Source: Halomonas sp. | GTDB lineage: Bacteria > Pseudomonadota > Gammaproteobacteria > Pseudomonadales > Halomonadaceae | Length of the DNA: 36,876 bases | Reading direction: 5' to 3' | Assembly (NCBI RefSeq): GCF_014859505.1 | Contig: NZ_JACUUD010000021.1 | Span: 1-36,876 of the forward strand | Shown here: positions 28,539 through 36,667 of the stretch, piece after piece | Numbering within the stretch: the first letter of the stretch is position 1 | Layout of the letters: each line of letters opens with the position of its first letter | Notes under the pieces: generated by a model | Told to the model about the DNA's origin: nothing | Database searches by the model: none | What the model saw: only the letters and a program-made list of their open reading frames with translations | Position numbers and translations under genes: made by a program

Positions 28539-28625
28539 GGGAAGAAGACACTGCGGTAGGAAGGTCGTCGCGTGGGAGAGAGGCCGCCCCGTGCGACGGG
28601 AAGACGATGCCGGTCGGATTCCGCC

Positions 28626-28928
28626 TCAGAACACCAGCGGCATGCGCGAGGAGAGCGGATCGTGATAGTGAGCCTCGCGACCGATCACCTCGTCGTGTGG
28701 CACCTGCTGCACCAGGTAGGCCCGGCGAATGCCGACCCGCTTGAGCTCCAGGTAGACATCGTCCAGGGAGCGGTACAGCACCGGCTTCCCCTGGCGGGTC
28801 AGCATATGACGCTGCCCCTCGATGTCTTCCAGCTCCACCTGATAGAAGCGACTGCCGGCATGGCCGATGACACGAATCTCGTAGTTGTCGTGATGGGCCG
28901 CGAAGGCCTTGAGATCCTTGAATTCCAT
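28626..28928 (-). CDS. Small DUF6482-like protein of unknown function
   Basis: 100 residues from the ATG at 28928, which has a strong GGAGGG four bases upstream; the longer reading frame (24 more codons) is not supported. The sequence MEFKDLKAFAAHHDNYEIRVIGHAGSRFYQVELED reads as a compact alpha/beta protein with no signal peptide or membrane segment and no catalytic motif. I recall similar short proteins (DUF6482 type) in Halomonas and Pseudomonas, but assign the family with reserve. Convergent with the DUF393 gene. Confidence 0.7.
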   Translation of the reverse strand: MEFKDLKAFAAHHDNYEIRVIGHAGSRFYQVELEDIEGQRHMLTRQGKPVLYRSLDDVYLELKRVGIRRAYLVQQVPHDEVIGREAHYHDPLSSRMPLVF

Positions 28929-29002
28929 GGTTCCCTCCAGGGTAACTTGTGATGGCAGTGCGCCACAGTCTGGTGACGCCAGATGACGTCGCGGTGACAA
29001 AC

Positions 29003-29031
29003 GGGTGTCGAGAATGTGACCCTCGACACCC
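29003..29031 (-). terminator. Hairpin terminator after the 97-residue protein gene
   Basis: Perfect 10-base-pair stem GGGTGTCGAG (29003-29012) with CTCGACACCC (29022-29031), nine-base loop, 31 bases beyond the stop of the 29062-29355 gene; followed on the minus strand by CGTTTGTC, a short U-rich stretch. Confidence 0.5.
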
Positions 29032-29061
29032 CGGAGGGTTCAGCAAGTGACTGATTAATGG

Positions 29062-29355
29062 CTATTGGTAGCTGGAGGGATCGATGGCCTTGCCCAGGGA
29101 GTTGCGGTCGATCCACTTGCCGGCCTTGGTCTCCTTGTAGCGAAACACCACCCGGTCACCCACCTGTACCGGCAGCTCGGCGTCCTCGGTCTGGTAGCTG
29201 TAGCTCTCACCTTCCACCACCATCTGGTAGCGATAGAGGTCGGGCATGCCCAGCCACTCCTTGAAGGGGCCTTCCCGCTCCAGGGACTGTAGCTCACCGC
29301 GCGCCTGAAGCTTGGGGGTGCGCTGCCGATTACCGCGCCGGAATCCGCCTGCCAT
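29062..29355 (-). CDS. Conserved small protein of unknown function (97 aa)
   Basis: 97 residues with a basic N-terminus (MAGGFRRGNRQRTPK) and a beta-rich remainder (YRYQMVVEGESYSYQTEDAELPVQVGDRVVFRYKETKAGKWID) that reads like a small OB- or SH3-like barrel. No catalytic motif, signal or membrane segment. A strong AGGAGG ribosome binding site precedes the ATG at 29355 and a good promoter lies about 80 bases upstream, so it is very probably expressed as a single-gene unit. I do not recognise the family; a nucleic-acid-binding role is only a guess from the basic start and barrel-like pattern. Confidence 0.75.
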   Translation of the reverse strand: MAGGFRRGNRQRTPKLQARGELQSLEREGPFKEWLGMPDLYRYQMVVEGESYSYQTEDAELPVQVGDRVVFRYKETKAGKWIDRNSLGKAIDPSSYQ

Positions 29356-29433
29356 GCTGCCTCCTGTGCTCTGTTCTGACCGCTCGGCTCTCTTGTTCAG
29401 CCTTGTCTGCCAAGACTCGAGCGGAAGGTGGGC

Positions 29434-29461
29434 ATTATACGGCCCTGCCCACCGGGCTCAA
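29434..29461 (-). promoter_or_regulatory. Sigma-70-type promoter for the 97-residue protein gene
   Basis: On the minus strand TTGAGC (29456-29461, 4 of 6), a 16-base spacer and a perfect TATAAT (29434-29439). It lies between dnaB and the small gene, reading toward the latter. Confidence 0.6.
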
Positions 29462-29488
29462 GCCGGGGGCCTCGCCGAAGGCTGCGCC

Positions 29489-30877
29489 CTACTCGCCGAA
29501 GGTGTCGCCGTAGCTGTCCGGTGCCAGGTCCTCGAAGCGGGTGTACTTGCCGATGAAGGCCATATGGACCGTGCCGATGGGGCCGTTACGCTGCTTGCCG
29601 ATGATCAGCTCGGCCAGCCCCTGGTTGTCGGGGTTGTCGGGGTTGTAGACCTCGTCGCGGTAGACGAAGGCGATCACGTCGGCATCCTGCTCGATGGCGC
29701 CCGATTCGCGCAGATCCGACATCACCGGACGCTTGTTGGGGCGCTGCTCCAGGGAGCGGTTGAGCTGGGAGAGACAGATCACCGGACAGCCGAACTCCTT
29801 GGCCAGCCCCTTCATCGAGCGGGAGATCTCCGAGATCTCGCCGGTGCGGTTCTCTGAGAAGCCGGGGATCTGCATCAGCTGCAGGTAGTCGATCATGATC
29901 AGGCCGACATTGCCGTGCTCGCGCACCAGCCGCCGAACCCGAGAGCGCATCTCGTTGGGCGACAACGCCGCGGTATCGTCGATGAACAGCTGCTTGTCCT
30001 TGAGCAGGTTGACCGCCGAGGTAAGTCGCGGCCAGTCCTCGTCCTCAAGTTGGCCGGTGCGCACCCGTGTCTGGTCGATGCGCCCCAGCGATGAGAGCAT
30101 GCGCAGCATCAGGGCATCTGCGGGCATCTCCATGGAGAAGACGATCACCGGCTTTTCGCTGGAAATAACCGCATGTTCAACGACATTCATGGCGAAGGTG
30201 GTCTTGCCCATCGAAGGGCGTCCGGCGATGATCACCAGGTCGGACGGCTGCAGGCCGGTGGTCATCTCGTCCAGGTCGCGGAACCCGGTGGAGAGGCCGG
30301 TCATCTGGCCCTGCATGTTGAACAGCTCGTCGATGCGGTCCACCGCCTTGGCGAGCAGCTCGCTCATGCCGATGGGACCACCCGACTTGGGGCGTTCCTC
30401 GCTGATCTGGAACACCAGGCGCTCGGCCTCGTCCACCAGCTCGTCGGCCGGCCGCCCCTGGGGGCTGAAGGCACCATCGGCGATCTGGCTGGCGGCACGA
30501 ATCAGCTTGCGCAGGGTGGCCCGCTCGCGAACGATGTCGGCATAGGCGCGGATATTGCTGGCGGAAGGCGTATTGCGGGCCAGCTCGGCCAGATAGGCCA
30601 GACCGCCCACGGTATCCAGCTGGTCGCGGCCCTCCAGCGCCTCGGAGAGGGTCACCACGTCCAGCGGGCGGGCCGACTCGGCCAGCCCCGCCATGACGTT
30701 GAAGATCAGCCGATGCTCGTAGCGATAGAAGTCGTCGGACACCAGGCGGTCGGCGACATTGTCCCACGCCTGGTTGTCGAGCATCAGACCGCCCAGCACC
30801 GACTGCTCCGCCTCCAGCGAGTGGGGCGGCACCTTGAGGGCGGCGGTTTCCTTGTCGTGTACGAGCATGTCTGGCAT
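29489..30877 (-). CDS. dnaB: Replicative DNA helicase DnaB
   Basis: 462 residues. The N-terminal domain PHSLEAEQSVLGGLMLDN mediates primase contact; the RecA-like ATPase domain has Walker A in G219-RPSMGKTTFA, Walker B in LIMIDYLQLM (326-335), and the ERPNKRP..SDLRESGAIEQDADV segment. DnaB is the hexameric 5'-3' helicase at the replication fork. The start could be the ATG at 30877 or one three codons later; neither has a strong ribosome binding site. It follows the rpsF-rplI cluster on the same strand but is separated by a large hairpin, so it may have its own promoter. No intein is present. Confidence 0.97.
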   Translation of the reverse strand: MPDMLVHDKETAALKVPPHSLEAEQSVLGGLMLDNQAWDNVADRLVSDDFYRYEHRLIFNVMAGLAESARPLDVVTLSEALEGRDQLDTVGGLAYLAELARNTPSASNIRAYADIVRERATLRKLIRAASQIADGAFSPQGRPADELVDEAERLVFQISEERPKSGGPIGMSELLAKAVDRIDELFNMQGQMTGLSTGFRDLDEMTTGLQPSDLVIIAGRPSMGKTTFAMNVVEHAVISSEKPVIVFSMEMPADALMLRMLSSLGRIDQTRVRTGQLEDEDWPRLTSAVNLLKDKQLFIDDTAALSPNEMRSRVRRLVREHGNVGLIMIDYLQLMQIPGFSENRTGEISEISRSMKGLAKEFGCPVICLSQLNRSLEQRPNKRPVMSDLRESGAIEQDADVIAFVYRDEVYNPDNPDNQGLAELIIGKQRNGPIGTVHMAFIGKYTRFEDLAPDSYGDTFGE

Positions 30878-30964
30878 CGCGATGGTTCACCCAGGTCTTG
30901 GCGGGGGGCCATTCTACCCCAGACAGGCGGCGGGCCCCATGCCCGACTCAGCGGCATCCAGACG

Positions 30965-31004
30965 CGACGAGGGGCGCGGGGATCTCTCCCCGCGCCCCTC
31001 GTCG
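30965..31004 (-). terminator. Perfect 18-bp hairpin after rplI
   Basis: Arms at 30965-30982 and 30987-31004 are perfectly complementary with a TCTC loop, starting 16 bases after the rplI stop. It is very GC-rich and lacks a U-tract on either side, so it may act as a terminator, an mRNA 3'-end stabiliser, or both. Confidence 0.6.
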
Positions 31005-31019
31005 GGCGGCGACCAGGAC

Positions 31020-31466
31020 TTACTCGGCCACGACCACCACACGTATGGTGGCATCGACTTCCGGGTGCAGCTGCAGGTGGATGTCGTACTCGCCGGTGGC
31101 ACGGAGCGGGCCTTCCGGCATCTTCACTTCGCTCTTGGCCACATCGAAGCCGGCGGAGGCGATGGCCTCGGCCAGGTCGCGGGGACCGATGGAGCCGAAC
31201 AGCTTGCCTTCGTCGCCGGCCTTGGAGACCAGGGAGAGTTCGATCTCGTTGAGCTGGGCGGCACGAGCCTCGGCCTCGGCCTTGCGCTCGGCGGCCTGGG
31301 CCTCGAGCTCGGCGCGCTGGGCCTGGAAGGCCTCGATATTTTCCTTGGAGGCCGGAACGGCGAGGCCGTAGGGCATCAGGTAGTTTCGGCCGTAGCCGGG
31401 CTTGACGGTGACCTGGTCACCCAGGCCGCCGAGCTTGCCGATATTGTCGAGCAGAATGACTTCCAT
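31020..31466 (-). CDS. rplI: 50S ribosomal protein L9
   Basis: 148 residues. The N-terminal domain [39 protein letters not shown] is diagnostic; a long Ala/Glu/Arg-rich connecting helix (about 42-75) and the C-terminal domain with [16 protein letters not shown] follow. The start at 31466 has AGAGG upstream. It lies 15 bases after the DUF2232 gene and ends before a perfect hairpin. Confidence 0.97.
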   Translation of the reverse strand: MEVILLDNIGKLGGLGDQVTVKPGYGRNYLMPYGLAVPASKENIEAFQAQRAELEAQAAERKAEAEARAAQLNEIELSLVSKAGDEGKLFGSIGPRDLAEAIASAGFDVAKSEVKMPEGPLRATGEYDIHLQLHPEVDATIRVVVVAE

Positions 31467-31481
31467 CTCGTAAACCTCTAG

Positions 31482-32333
31482 TCAGTTGCGACTGGCCACA
31501 CGTCCGCGGATGTCCGCGAAGACGTCGATAAAGGCCAGCAGCAGCACAATCAGAATCATGGGCCAGGTGGTGATCAGCAGCACATAGAAGACGACCAGCC
31601 ACAGCCCGTTCATCCCTTTCAATCCAACGTAACCATGCACCAGCGCGATGCCGGCAACCAGCAGCGGGATCCACAGCAGCATCCCGAGAGACACGAGGCC
31701 AAGCACCCCACCGATCACCCCAATGACCACCAGCACGGCGAGCTCGCGGGGCGCCAGGCGCAGGGCATGAAACTCCTCGCGGAAGCCGCCGGGGTTGTAG
31801 AGCCCCGCCTGCCAGCTGCGCGCCAGCGCCAGGCAGGCGACCGACGCGATCAGCACGACCAGCCCGGTGATGCCACCGATCAGCACACCGGCCAGCTGCT
31901 CGGTATCGAGCCCCTGGCTGGTCAGCTCGCTGAGCAGGCGCTCCACCTCGGGAGAGCCCTGGCGCAGCTGCTCCAGCATGGGGCCAGCACCGCCCGGCGG
32001 CAGGAAGATACCCAGCTGGATCATGCCGGCGCCGACCAGGGCGCCGATGATCAGCGCTTCGGCCCAGCGCATGCGTGAGCGCAGCACGATCGCCATCAGG
32101 GTGACCAGCAATACGCTGGTCAACGGGATGACGTCGCCCTGCGCCCACCACCAGCCGGCCGGGACCCCCGCCGCCACGATCACCGGCAGCGCCGAGGCGA
32201 GGCCATGGCGCAGGGTGACCAGTGCCGCGATGGCGGCCCCCAGCCAGAACAGCCAGGGAATCAGCGTTGCGAGGGCGGCCCCGCCGACGGCGTAGGGCGT
32301 GCCCCGCATCATCCAGCGGGCGATCGCGAGCAT
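31482..32333 (-). CDS. DUF2232 polytopic membrane protein
   Basis: 283 residues with about eight predicted membrane helices, for example ALATLIPWLFWLGAAIAALVTL, GVLIGGITGLVVLIASVACLALA and LAVLVVIGVIGGVLGLVSLGMLLWIPLLVAGIALVHGYVGL. It belongs to the YybS-like DUF2232 family, function unknown. It lies 12 bases after rpsR and 15 before rplI in the ribosomal cluster, where enterobacteria carry priB. I give the ATG at 32333; a GTG immediately upstream (32336) is an equal alternative, and the ribosome binding site is weak for both. Confidence 0.8.
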   Translation of the reverse strand: MLAIARWMMRGTPYAVGGAALATLIPWLFWLGAAIAALVTLRHGLASALPVIVAAGVPAGWWWAQGDVIPLTSVLLVTLMAIVLRSRMRWAEALIIGALVGAGMIQLGIFLPPGGAGPMLEQLRQGSPEVERLLSELTSQGLDTEQLAGVLIGGITGLVVLIASVACLALARSWQAGLYNPGGFREEFHALRLAPRELAVLVVIGVIGGVLGLVSLGMLLWIPLLVAGIALVHGYVGLKGMNGLWLVVFYVLLITTWPMILIVLLLAFIDVFADIRGRVASRN

Positions 32334-32345
32334 CACGCCAGGCGC

Positions 32346-32573
32346 TTACTGGTGACTATCGGTGAAGGGCAGCAGGGCCAGGTAGCGGGCGCGCTTGACG
32401 GCGGTCGCCAGCTGGCGCTGATAGCGAGCCTTGGTGCCGGTGATGCGGCTGGGAACGATCTTGCCGGTCTCGGTGATGTAGGCCTTGAGGGTATCCAGAT
32501 CCTTGTAATCGATCTGCTTCACGCCCTCGGCGGTGAAACGGCAAAACTTGCGGCGACGGAAAAAGCGTGCCAT
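32346..32573 (-). CDS. rpsR: 30S ribosomal protein S18
   Basis: 75 residues, complete: [55 protein letters not shown] follows the family along its whole length. A single Cys and no zinc-ribbon pair, the usual C- form of S18. S18 binds S6 on the platform of the small subunit. 33 bases after rpsF. Confidence 0.98.
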   Translation of the reverse strand: MARFFRRRKFCRFTAEGVKQIDYKDLDTLKAYITETGKIVPSRITGTKARYQRQLATAVKRARYLALLPFTDSHQ

Positions 32574-32606
32574 GGGAAGACTCCTTCAGCGGTGCGATGG
32601 GTGAGA

Positions 32607-32999
32607 TCAGGCGGTTGCGGCGCGGGGCTTCTCGTCGCGGGGCTTCTCGTCACGATCATCGCGACGCGCGCGCTTTTCTTCCGCCGGCTTCATCATCGGC
32701 GACGCCTCGGTAATCGCTTCCTTGCAGCGCACTACCAGGCTACGAATGATGGCGTCGTTGAAGCGGAAGATGTTCTCGATCTCGTCGAGCGTCTCGCCTT
32801 CGCACTCGACGTTCATCAGCACGTAGTGGGCCTTGTGGATCTTGTTGATCGGGTAGGCCAGGTGACGACGGCCCCAATCCTCGAGACGATGCACGGTACC
32901 GCCGTTTTCGGTGACGAGGCCGGTGTAGCGCTCGACCATGGCCGGGACCTGCTCGCTCTGGTCCGGGTGGACCATGAACACGATTTCGTAATGACGCAT
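32607..32999 (-). CDS. rpsF: 30S ribosomal protein S6
   Basis: 130 residues. Core [25 protein letters not shown] through [23 protein letters not shown] is typical. The C-terminal tail is a charged repeat-like run ([18 protein letters not shown]), where RimK-type glutamylation would act in other species, though it does not end in Glu. The start at 32999 has AGGAG, and that site lies in a potential RNA helix described separately. First gene of rpsF-rpsR-DUF2232-rplI. Confidence 0.97.
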   Translation of the reverse strand: MRHYEIVFMVHPDQSEQVPAMVERYTGLVTENGGTVHRLEDWGRRHLAYPINKIHKAHYVLMNVECEGETLDEIENIFRFNDAIIRSLVVRCKEAITEASPMMKPAEEKRARRDDRDEKPRDEKPRAATA

Positions 33000-33004
33000 G
33001 GAAT

Positions 33005-33058
33005 CTCCTTGCGGTTTGGCAGCTTCCGCGGGTGCCTGGGCTCCGGGGAAGCAAGGAG
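33005..33058 (-). promoter_or_regulatory. rpsF leader helix covering the ribosome binding site (S6:S18-type candidate)
   Basis: In the minus-strand RNA CTCCTTGC (33058-33051) can pair perfectly with GCAAGGAG (33012-33005), which contains the rpsF Shine-Dalgarno. Inside it GCTTCC and GGAAGC (33052-33047 and 33027-33022) form an alternative or stacked helix. S6:S18 complexes are known to bind their own rpsF leader RNA in many bacteria; this structure is a candidate for that element, though I could not verify the conserved loop. Confidence 0.5.
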
Positions 33059-33065
33059 TGATATC

Positions 33066-33102
33066 GGAAAAACACGAGTGCCCGCTCGAAGGACGAACGG
33101 GC
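33066..33102 (-). terminator. Hairpin with U-run at the start of the rpsF leader
   Basis: On the minus strand a 9-base-pair stem with one U-G pair (33102-33094 with 33088-33080, five-base loop) is followed seven bases later by UUUUU (33070-33066). It may terminate rlmB transcripts, but it starts about where the downstream promoter would begin transcription, so it may also be part of the rpsF leader. Confidence 0.55.
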
Positions 33103-33108
33103 GCACAG

Positions 33109-33137
33109 ATTGTAGAGAGAGGTGATGGTGATAGCAA
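33109..33137 (-). promoter_or_regulatory. Probable promoter of the rpsF operon
   Basis: On the minus strand TTGCTA (33132-33137, 4 of 6), a 17-base spacer and TACAAT (33109-33114, 5 of 6), directly after the rlmB stop. Predicted transcription start near 33102, leaving a leader of about 100 bases. Confidence 0.6.
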
Positions 33138-33149
33138 GCGCCGGTCGCG

Positions 33150-33953
33150 TCAGCCGCGTCGCTGGCGCACCGCCTCGAACAGGCAGATACCCGTGGCCAC
33201 GGAGACATTGAGGCTCGACACGCTGCCGGCCATGGGCAGCTTGACCAGCAGATCGCAGGCCTCGCGGGTCAGGCGGCGCATGCCCTTGCCCTCGGCCCCC
33301 ATCACCAGGGCGGTGGGACCGGTGAGGTCGGCCGCGTAGACCAGCGCCTCGGCCTCCCCGGCGGCACCGGTGATCCACACCCCCAGCGCCTTGAGCCTGG
33401 CCAGGGCACGAGCCAGGTTGGTCACCTGGTAGACCGGCACGCTCTCGGCGGCCCCGCAGGCCACCTTGCGTACCGTGGCATTGAGCGGCGCCGACTTGTC
33501 CTTGGGCACGATCACGCCGTGGACGCCGGCGGCATCGGCGCTGCGCAGGCAGGCGCCGAAGTTGTGCACGTCGGTGACGCCGTCGAGCACCAGCAGCAGC
33601 GGCGGCGCCTCCAGCGGCCAGGCCTCCAGCTTGAACCACAGCGACGCCTCGCTCTCGAAGGCCAGCGGCGCGGCGAAGGCAATCACTCCCTGATGGGCCG
33701 ACCCCTGGGCAATCCGGTCGAGCTCGTCGCGGGGGCGGGTCTGGATGCGAGCACCTCGATTGCCGGCCGACTCCACCAGCTCGGCGAGGCGGCTGCCCGC
33801 GGCACCCTCCTGGACCCAGAGCTCCCGCGGTGTCTCGCCGCGCTCGAGCAGGGCGCGCACCGCATGCACACCGAACACGGCCTCGAGGCCGCCGGGTGTG
33901 CCGGAATTGCCGCCTGCGGGGCGGCGGGATCGCTTCTGTTTCATCGCATTCAT
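33150..33953 (-). CDS. rlmB: 23S rRNA 2'-O-ribose methyltransferase RlmB (Gm2251)
   Basis: 267 residues of the SpoU/TrmH class. N-terminal substrate-binding domain starts VFGVHAVRALLERGETPRELWV; the knotted catalytic domain has LLLVLDGVTDVHNFGACLRSADAAGVHGVIVP with the catalytic Asn/Arg, ALVMGAEGKGMRRL and VKLPMAGSVSSLNVSVATGICLFEA. RlmB methylates G2251 in the peptidyl-transferase P-loop of 23S rRNA. A basic N-terminal extension of about 25 residues is present; the start may be the ATG at 33953 or 33944, neither with a strong ribosome binding site. It follows rnr, the same pair as in E. coli. Confidence 0.95.
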   Translation of the reverse strand: MNAMKQKRSRRPAGGNSGTPGGLEAVFGVHAVRALLERGETPRELWVQEGAAGSRLAELVESAGNRGARIQTRPRDELDRIAQGSAHQGVIAFAAPLAFESEASLWFKLEAWPLEAPPLLLVLDGVTDVHNFGACLRSADAAGVHGVIVPKDKSAPLNATVRKVACGAAESVPVYQVTNLARALARLKALGVWITGAAGEAEALVYAADLTGPTALVMGAEGKGMRRLTREACDLLVKLPMAGSVSSLNVSVATGICLFEAVRQRRG

Positions 33954-33971
33954 CCACGCTGGGAAACGAGC

Positions 33972-34003
33972 AGGGGCGCCGGCGGCAGGCCACCGGCGCC
34001 CCT
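33972..34003 (-). terminator. GC-rich hairpin between rnr and rlmB
   Basis: Perfect 11-base-pair stem (33972-33982 with 33993-34003) and a ten-base loop, 16 bases after the rnr stop; followed on the minus strand by GCTCGTTTCCC. Partial terminator or RNA-stabilising element between two co-directional genes. Confidence 0.5.
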
Positions 34004-34019
34004 CACGGACAGGGCTCGA

Positions 34020-36434
34020 TCAGCGGCGCGAGCGGCGGCGGCGACCGCCACCCCGCTTCTTGCCGTCGCCCTCATCGGCCTTGGCCGCCGGGGTGGCCTC
34101 GGCCTTGGGCGCCTTGCCACCGGCACGCGCACGCCCCTTGTCGGGGGCGTCATCACCCCCGCGGCGGCGGCGCGGTGCCCGCTTGGGGCGCGGCTTGTCA
34201 TCGGCCAGGGCGAAGTCGATCTTGCGGTCGTTGAGATCGACCCGGGCCACCTGCACGGTGACGCCATCGCCCAGCCGATAGCTCATGCCGCTGCGCTCAC
34301 CCTTGAGGCGGTGCTTCTCCGGCTCGTAGTGGTAGTAGTCGGAGGGCAGCGAGGTGACATGCACCAGGCCTTCGACATAGACCTCGTCGAGGCGCACGAA
34401 GATACCGAACTGGGTGACCGAGGCGATGGTGCCGTCGAACACATCACCGAGCTTGTCGGACATGAACTCGCACTTGAGCCAGTCCTCGACGTCGCGGGTG
34501 GCGTCGTCGGCGCGGCGCTCGGTCATCGAGCAGTGCTCGCCCAGCTCGAGCATCTGCTCGAAGGTGTAGGGCGCCCATTTGCTCGGTGGCTCCACCTTGG
34601 CGCCGTCGGCACGCAGCACCGTGGCGGTCTGACGCGGGCCACGGATGACAGAGCGGATGGCGCGGTGCACCAGAAGATCCGGATAGCGACGGATCGGCGA
34701 GGTGAAGTGGGCATAGGCCGGGTAGGCCAGGCCGAAGTGACCGTCGTTCTGGGGCGAGTAGACCGCCCGACTCATGGAACGCAGCATCACCGTCTGGATG
34801 ACGTCGGTGTCGGGGCGATCCTTGATGACCTCGGCCAGTTCCCGATAGTCCTGCGGGCTGGGATCGTCGCCGCCCCCCAGGGAGAGCCCCAACTCGTTGA
34901 GGAACAGGCGCAGCTTGTCGAGGCGCTCCGGCGAGGGCTTCTCGTGGATGCGATAGAGCGCCGGCAGGTCGTGCTTGTCGAGGAATCGGGCCGTGGCCAC
35001 GTTGGCCGCCAGCATGCACTCCTCGATGATCTTGTGGGCATCGTTGCGGCTGCGCGGGACGATCTTCTCGATCTTGCGCTCGTCGTTGAAGACGATGGCC
35101 GTCTCGGTGGTCTCGAAGTCGATGGCGCCGCGGGCCACGCGGGCTTCGCGCAGCACCCGGTAGAGGCCGTGCAGGTTCTTCAGCGACGGCACCAGCTCGC
35201 GGTGCTCCTCGCGCAGGGCATCGCCCGCCGAGTCCTCCTCGTCGAGGATCGCCGCCACCTTGTTGTAGGTGAGGCGCGCGTGGGACTGGAACACCGCCTC
35301 GTAGAAGCGGTAGCGGCTGATGGTGCCGCTCTGGGAGATGTTCATCTCGCAGACCAGGGCCAGGCGATCGACGGACGGGTTCAGTGAGCAGAGCCCGTTG
35401 GAGAGCAGCTCGGGCAGCATGGGCACCACCTGCCCGGGGAAGTAGACCGAATTGCCGCGACGAATCGCCTCCTGATCCAGGGCACTGCCCGGACGCACGT
35501 AGTGGGAGACGTCGGCGATGGCCACCAGCAGCTTCCAGCTGCCGGACTTGGTCTTCCAGGCACAGACGGCGTCGTCGAAGTCCTTGGCGGTTTCGTCGTC
35601 GATGGTCACCAGCGGCACGTCGCGCAGGTCGATGCGGCGCTGCTTGTCCCCATCGGCCACCTCGGCGGACATGCTGGCGATCTGATCGTGGACCTCCGGC
35701 GGGAACTCGGCAGGGATCTCGTAGCTGCGGATGGCAATGTCGATCTCCATCCCCGGATCCATGCGCTCACCGAGCACCTCGATCACCTCGCCCACCGGCT
35801 GCACCCGGGTCTCGGGCTGCTGGACGATCTTCGCCGACACCACCTGACCATCCTTCGCCCCGCCGCAGGCACTGTGCGGAATGATCACCTCCTGGGTGAT
35901 GCGCGGGTTCTCGGGAATCAGCACCCCGAACTCGGAGGTGTTCTGACGATAGACGCCGACGATGGTCTGGGTATTGTGGGAGAGCACTTCGGCGATGGTC
36001 GCCTCGTCGCGGCCGCGGCGATCCCGCCCGCTGACACGGGCCAGCACGTAGTCACCGTGGAAGGCGCGACGCATCTGCCGGGGCGGCAGCACCAGGTCGG
36101 GCTTCTTGCCATCCTCGCGAAGCAGGAAACCGAAGCCGTCACGGTGGCCCAGCACCTTGCCGCGGATCAGGTCGAGCTTGTCGATCAGCGCATAGGCACC
36201 GGCGCGGTTACGCAGCACCTGACCGTCACGCTCCATGGCAGCCAGGCGGCGACGCACCGCCTCCTGCAGGTCCTCGTCATCGAGGCCCAGCAGGCGGCTC
36301 ATCGTCTCGTGGGTGATCGGCTTGCCAGCTTCCTCGAGCCGGGCGAGCAGGTACTCGCGGCTGGGGGCGGGATTGTCGTACTTGTGGGCCTCGCGGCTGG
36401 CGTGCGGGTCGTCGCTGAGCGTCCAGTGGGTCAT
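34020..36434 (-). CDS. rnr: Ribonuclease R
   Basis: 804 residues. Order: N-terminal helix-turn-helix (about 20-85), cold-shock domains (about 90-225), RNB catalytic domain (from about 265) with D279-D-ETAKDFDDAV carrying the metal-binding aspartates, HFTSPIRRYPDLLVHRAI and the ending CSMTERRADDATRDVE, then S1 domain (FDGTIASVTQFGIFVRL) and a Lys/Arg/Ala/Gly-rich tail of about 60 residues. RNase R is the 3'-5' exonuclease that degrades structured RNA and acts in trans-translation. The ATG at 36434 is preferred: AAGGA lies 10 bases upstream and family similarity begins there, whereas the frame runs 74 codons further through the promoter. Confidence 0.97.
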   Translation of the reverse strand: MTHWTLSDDPHASREAHKYDNPAPSREYLLARLEEAGKPITHETMSRLLGLDDEDLQEAVRRRLAAMERDGQVLRNRAGAYALIDKLDLIRGKVLGHRDGFGFLLREDGKKPDLVLPPRQMRRAFHGDYVLARVSGRDRRGRDEATIAEVLSHNTQTIVGVYRQNTSEFGVLIPENPRITQEVIIPHSACGGAKDGQVVSAKIVQQPETRVQPVGEVIEVLGERMDPGMEIDIAIRSYEIPAEFPPEVHDQIASMSAEVADGDKQRRIDLRDVPLVTIDDETAKDFDDAVCAWKTKSGSWKLLVAIADVSHYVRPGSALDQEAIRRGNSVYFPGQVVPMLPELLSNGLCSLNPSVDRLALVCEMNISQSGTISRYRFYEAVFQSHARLTYNKVAAILDEEDSAGDALREEHRELVPSLKNLHGLYRVLREARVARGAIDFETTETAIVFNDERKIEKIVPRSRNDAHKIIEECMLAANVATARFLDKHDLPALYRIHEKPSPERLDKLRLFLNELGLSLGGGDDPSPQDYRELAEVIKDRPDTDVIQTVMLRSMSRAVYSPQNDGHFGLAYPAYAHFTSPIRRYPDLLVHRAIRSVIRGPRQTATVLRADGAKVEPPSKWAPYTFEQMLELGEHCSMTERRADDATRDVEDWLKCEFMSDKLGDVFDGTIASVTQFGIFVRLDEVYVEGLVHVTSLPSDYYHYEPEKHRLKGERSGMSYRLGDGVTVQVARVDLNDRKIDFALADDKPRPKRAPRRRRGGDDAPDKGRARAGGKAPKAEATPAAKADEGDGKKRGGGRRRRSRR

Positions 36435-36535
36435 GCGTTGAGCATCCTTGGCAGGGTCGATGACGGCATGAGTGGGAGGGCGCGCAGGCGCCGCGAGCAT
36501 GAGGTCTGGGATATCGTTTCGATTGTCATGGGCGC

Positions 36536-36564
36536 AGTATAGCGCCGCGTCGTCCACCACCCAA
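36536..36564 (-). promoter_or_regulatory. Probable rnr promoter
   Basis: On the minus strand TTGGGT (36559-36564), a 17-base spacer and TATACT (36536-36541, 5 of 6). The -10 lies inside a GGCGC/GCGCC inverted repeat (36531-36546). Leader of about 95 bases. Confidence 0.5.
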
Positions 36565-36628
36565 CCATGGCGACCCTCGCCGCCACGGCGAAAAGCGAGA
36601 AAACTGCGCCCCGAGGTCCTTCCGACGC

Positions 36629-36656
36629 TTGCATTGGCGAGGGAATGGGGTATCAT
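36629..36656 (+). promoter_or_regulatory. Probable promoter of the tRNA-Leu genes
   Basis: TTGCAT (36629-36634) and TATCAT (36651-36656, 5 of 6) with a 16-base spacer; transcription would start about five bases before the first tRNA. Confidence 0.5.
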
Positions 36657-36667
36657 GCGCCTCGCCT

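Noticed and set aside
33519..35387. A 622-codon open frame on the plus strand opposite rlmB and rnr
   Set aside because: It spans two real genes and their intergenic hairpin, and has the composition of an antisense shadow with no family motif.
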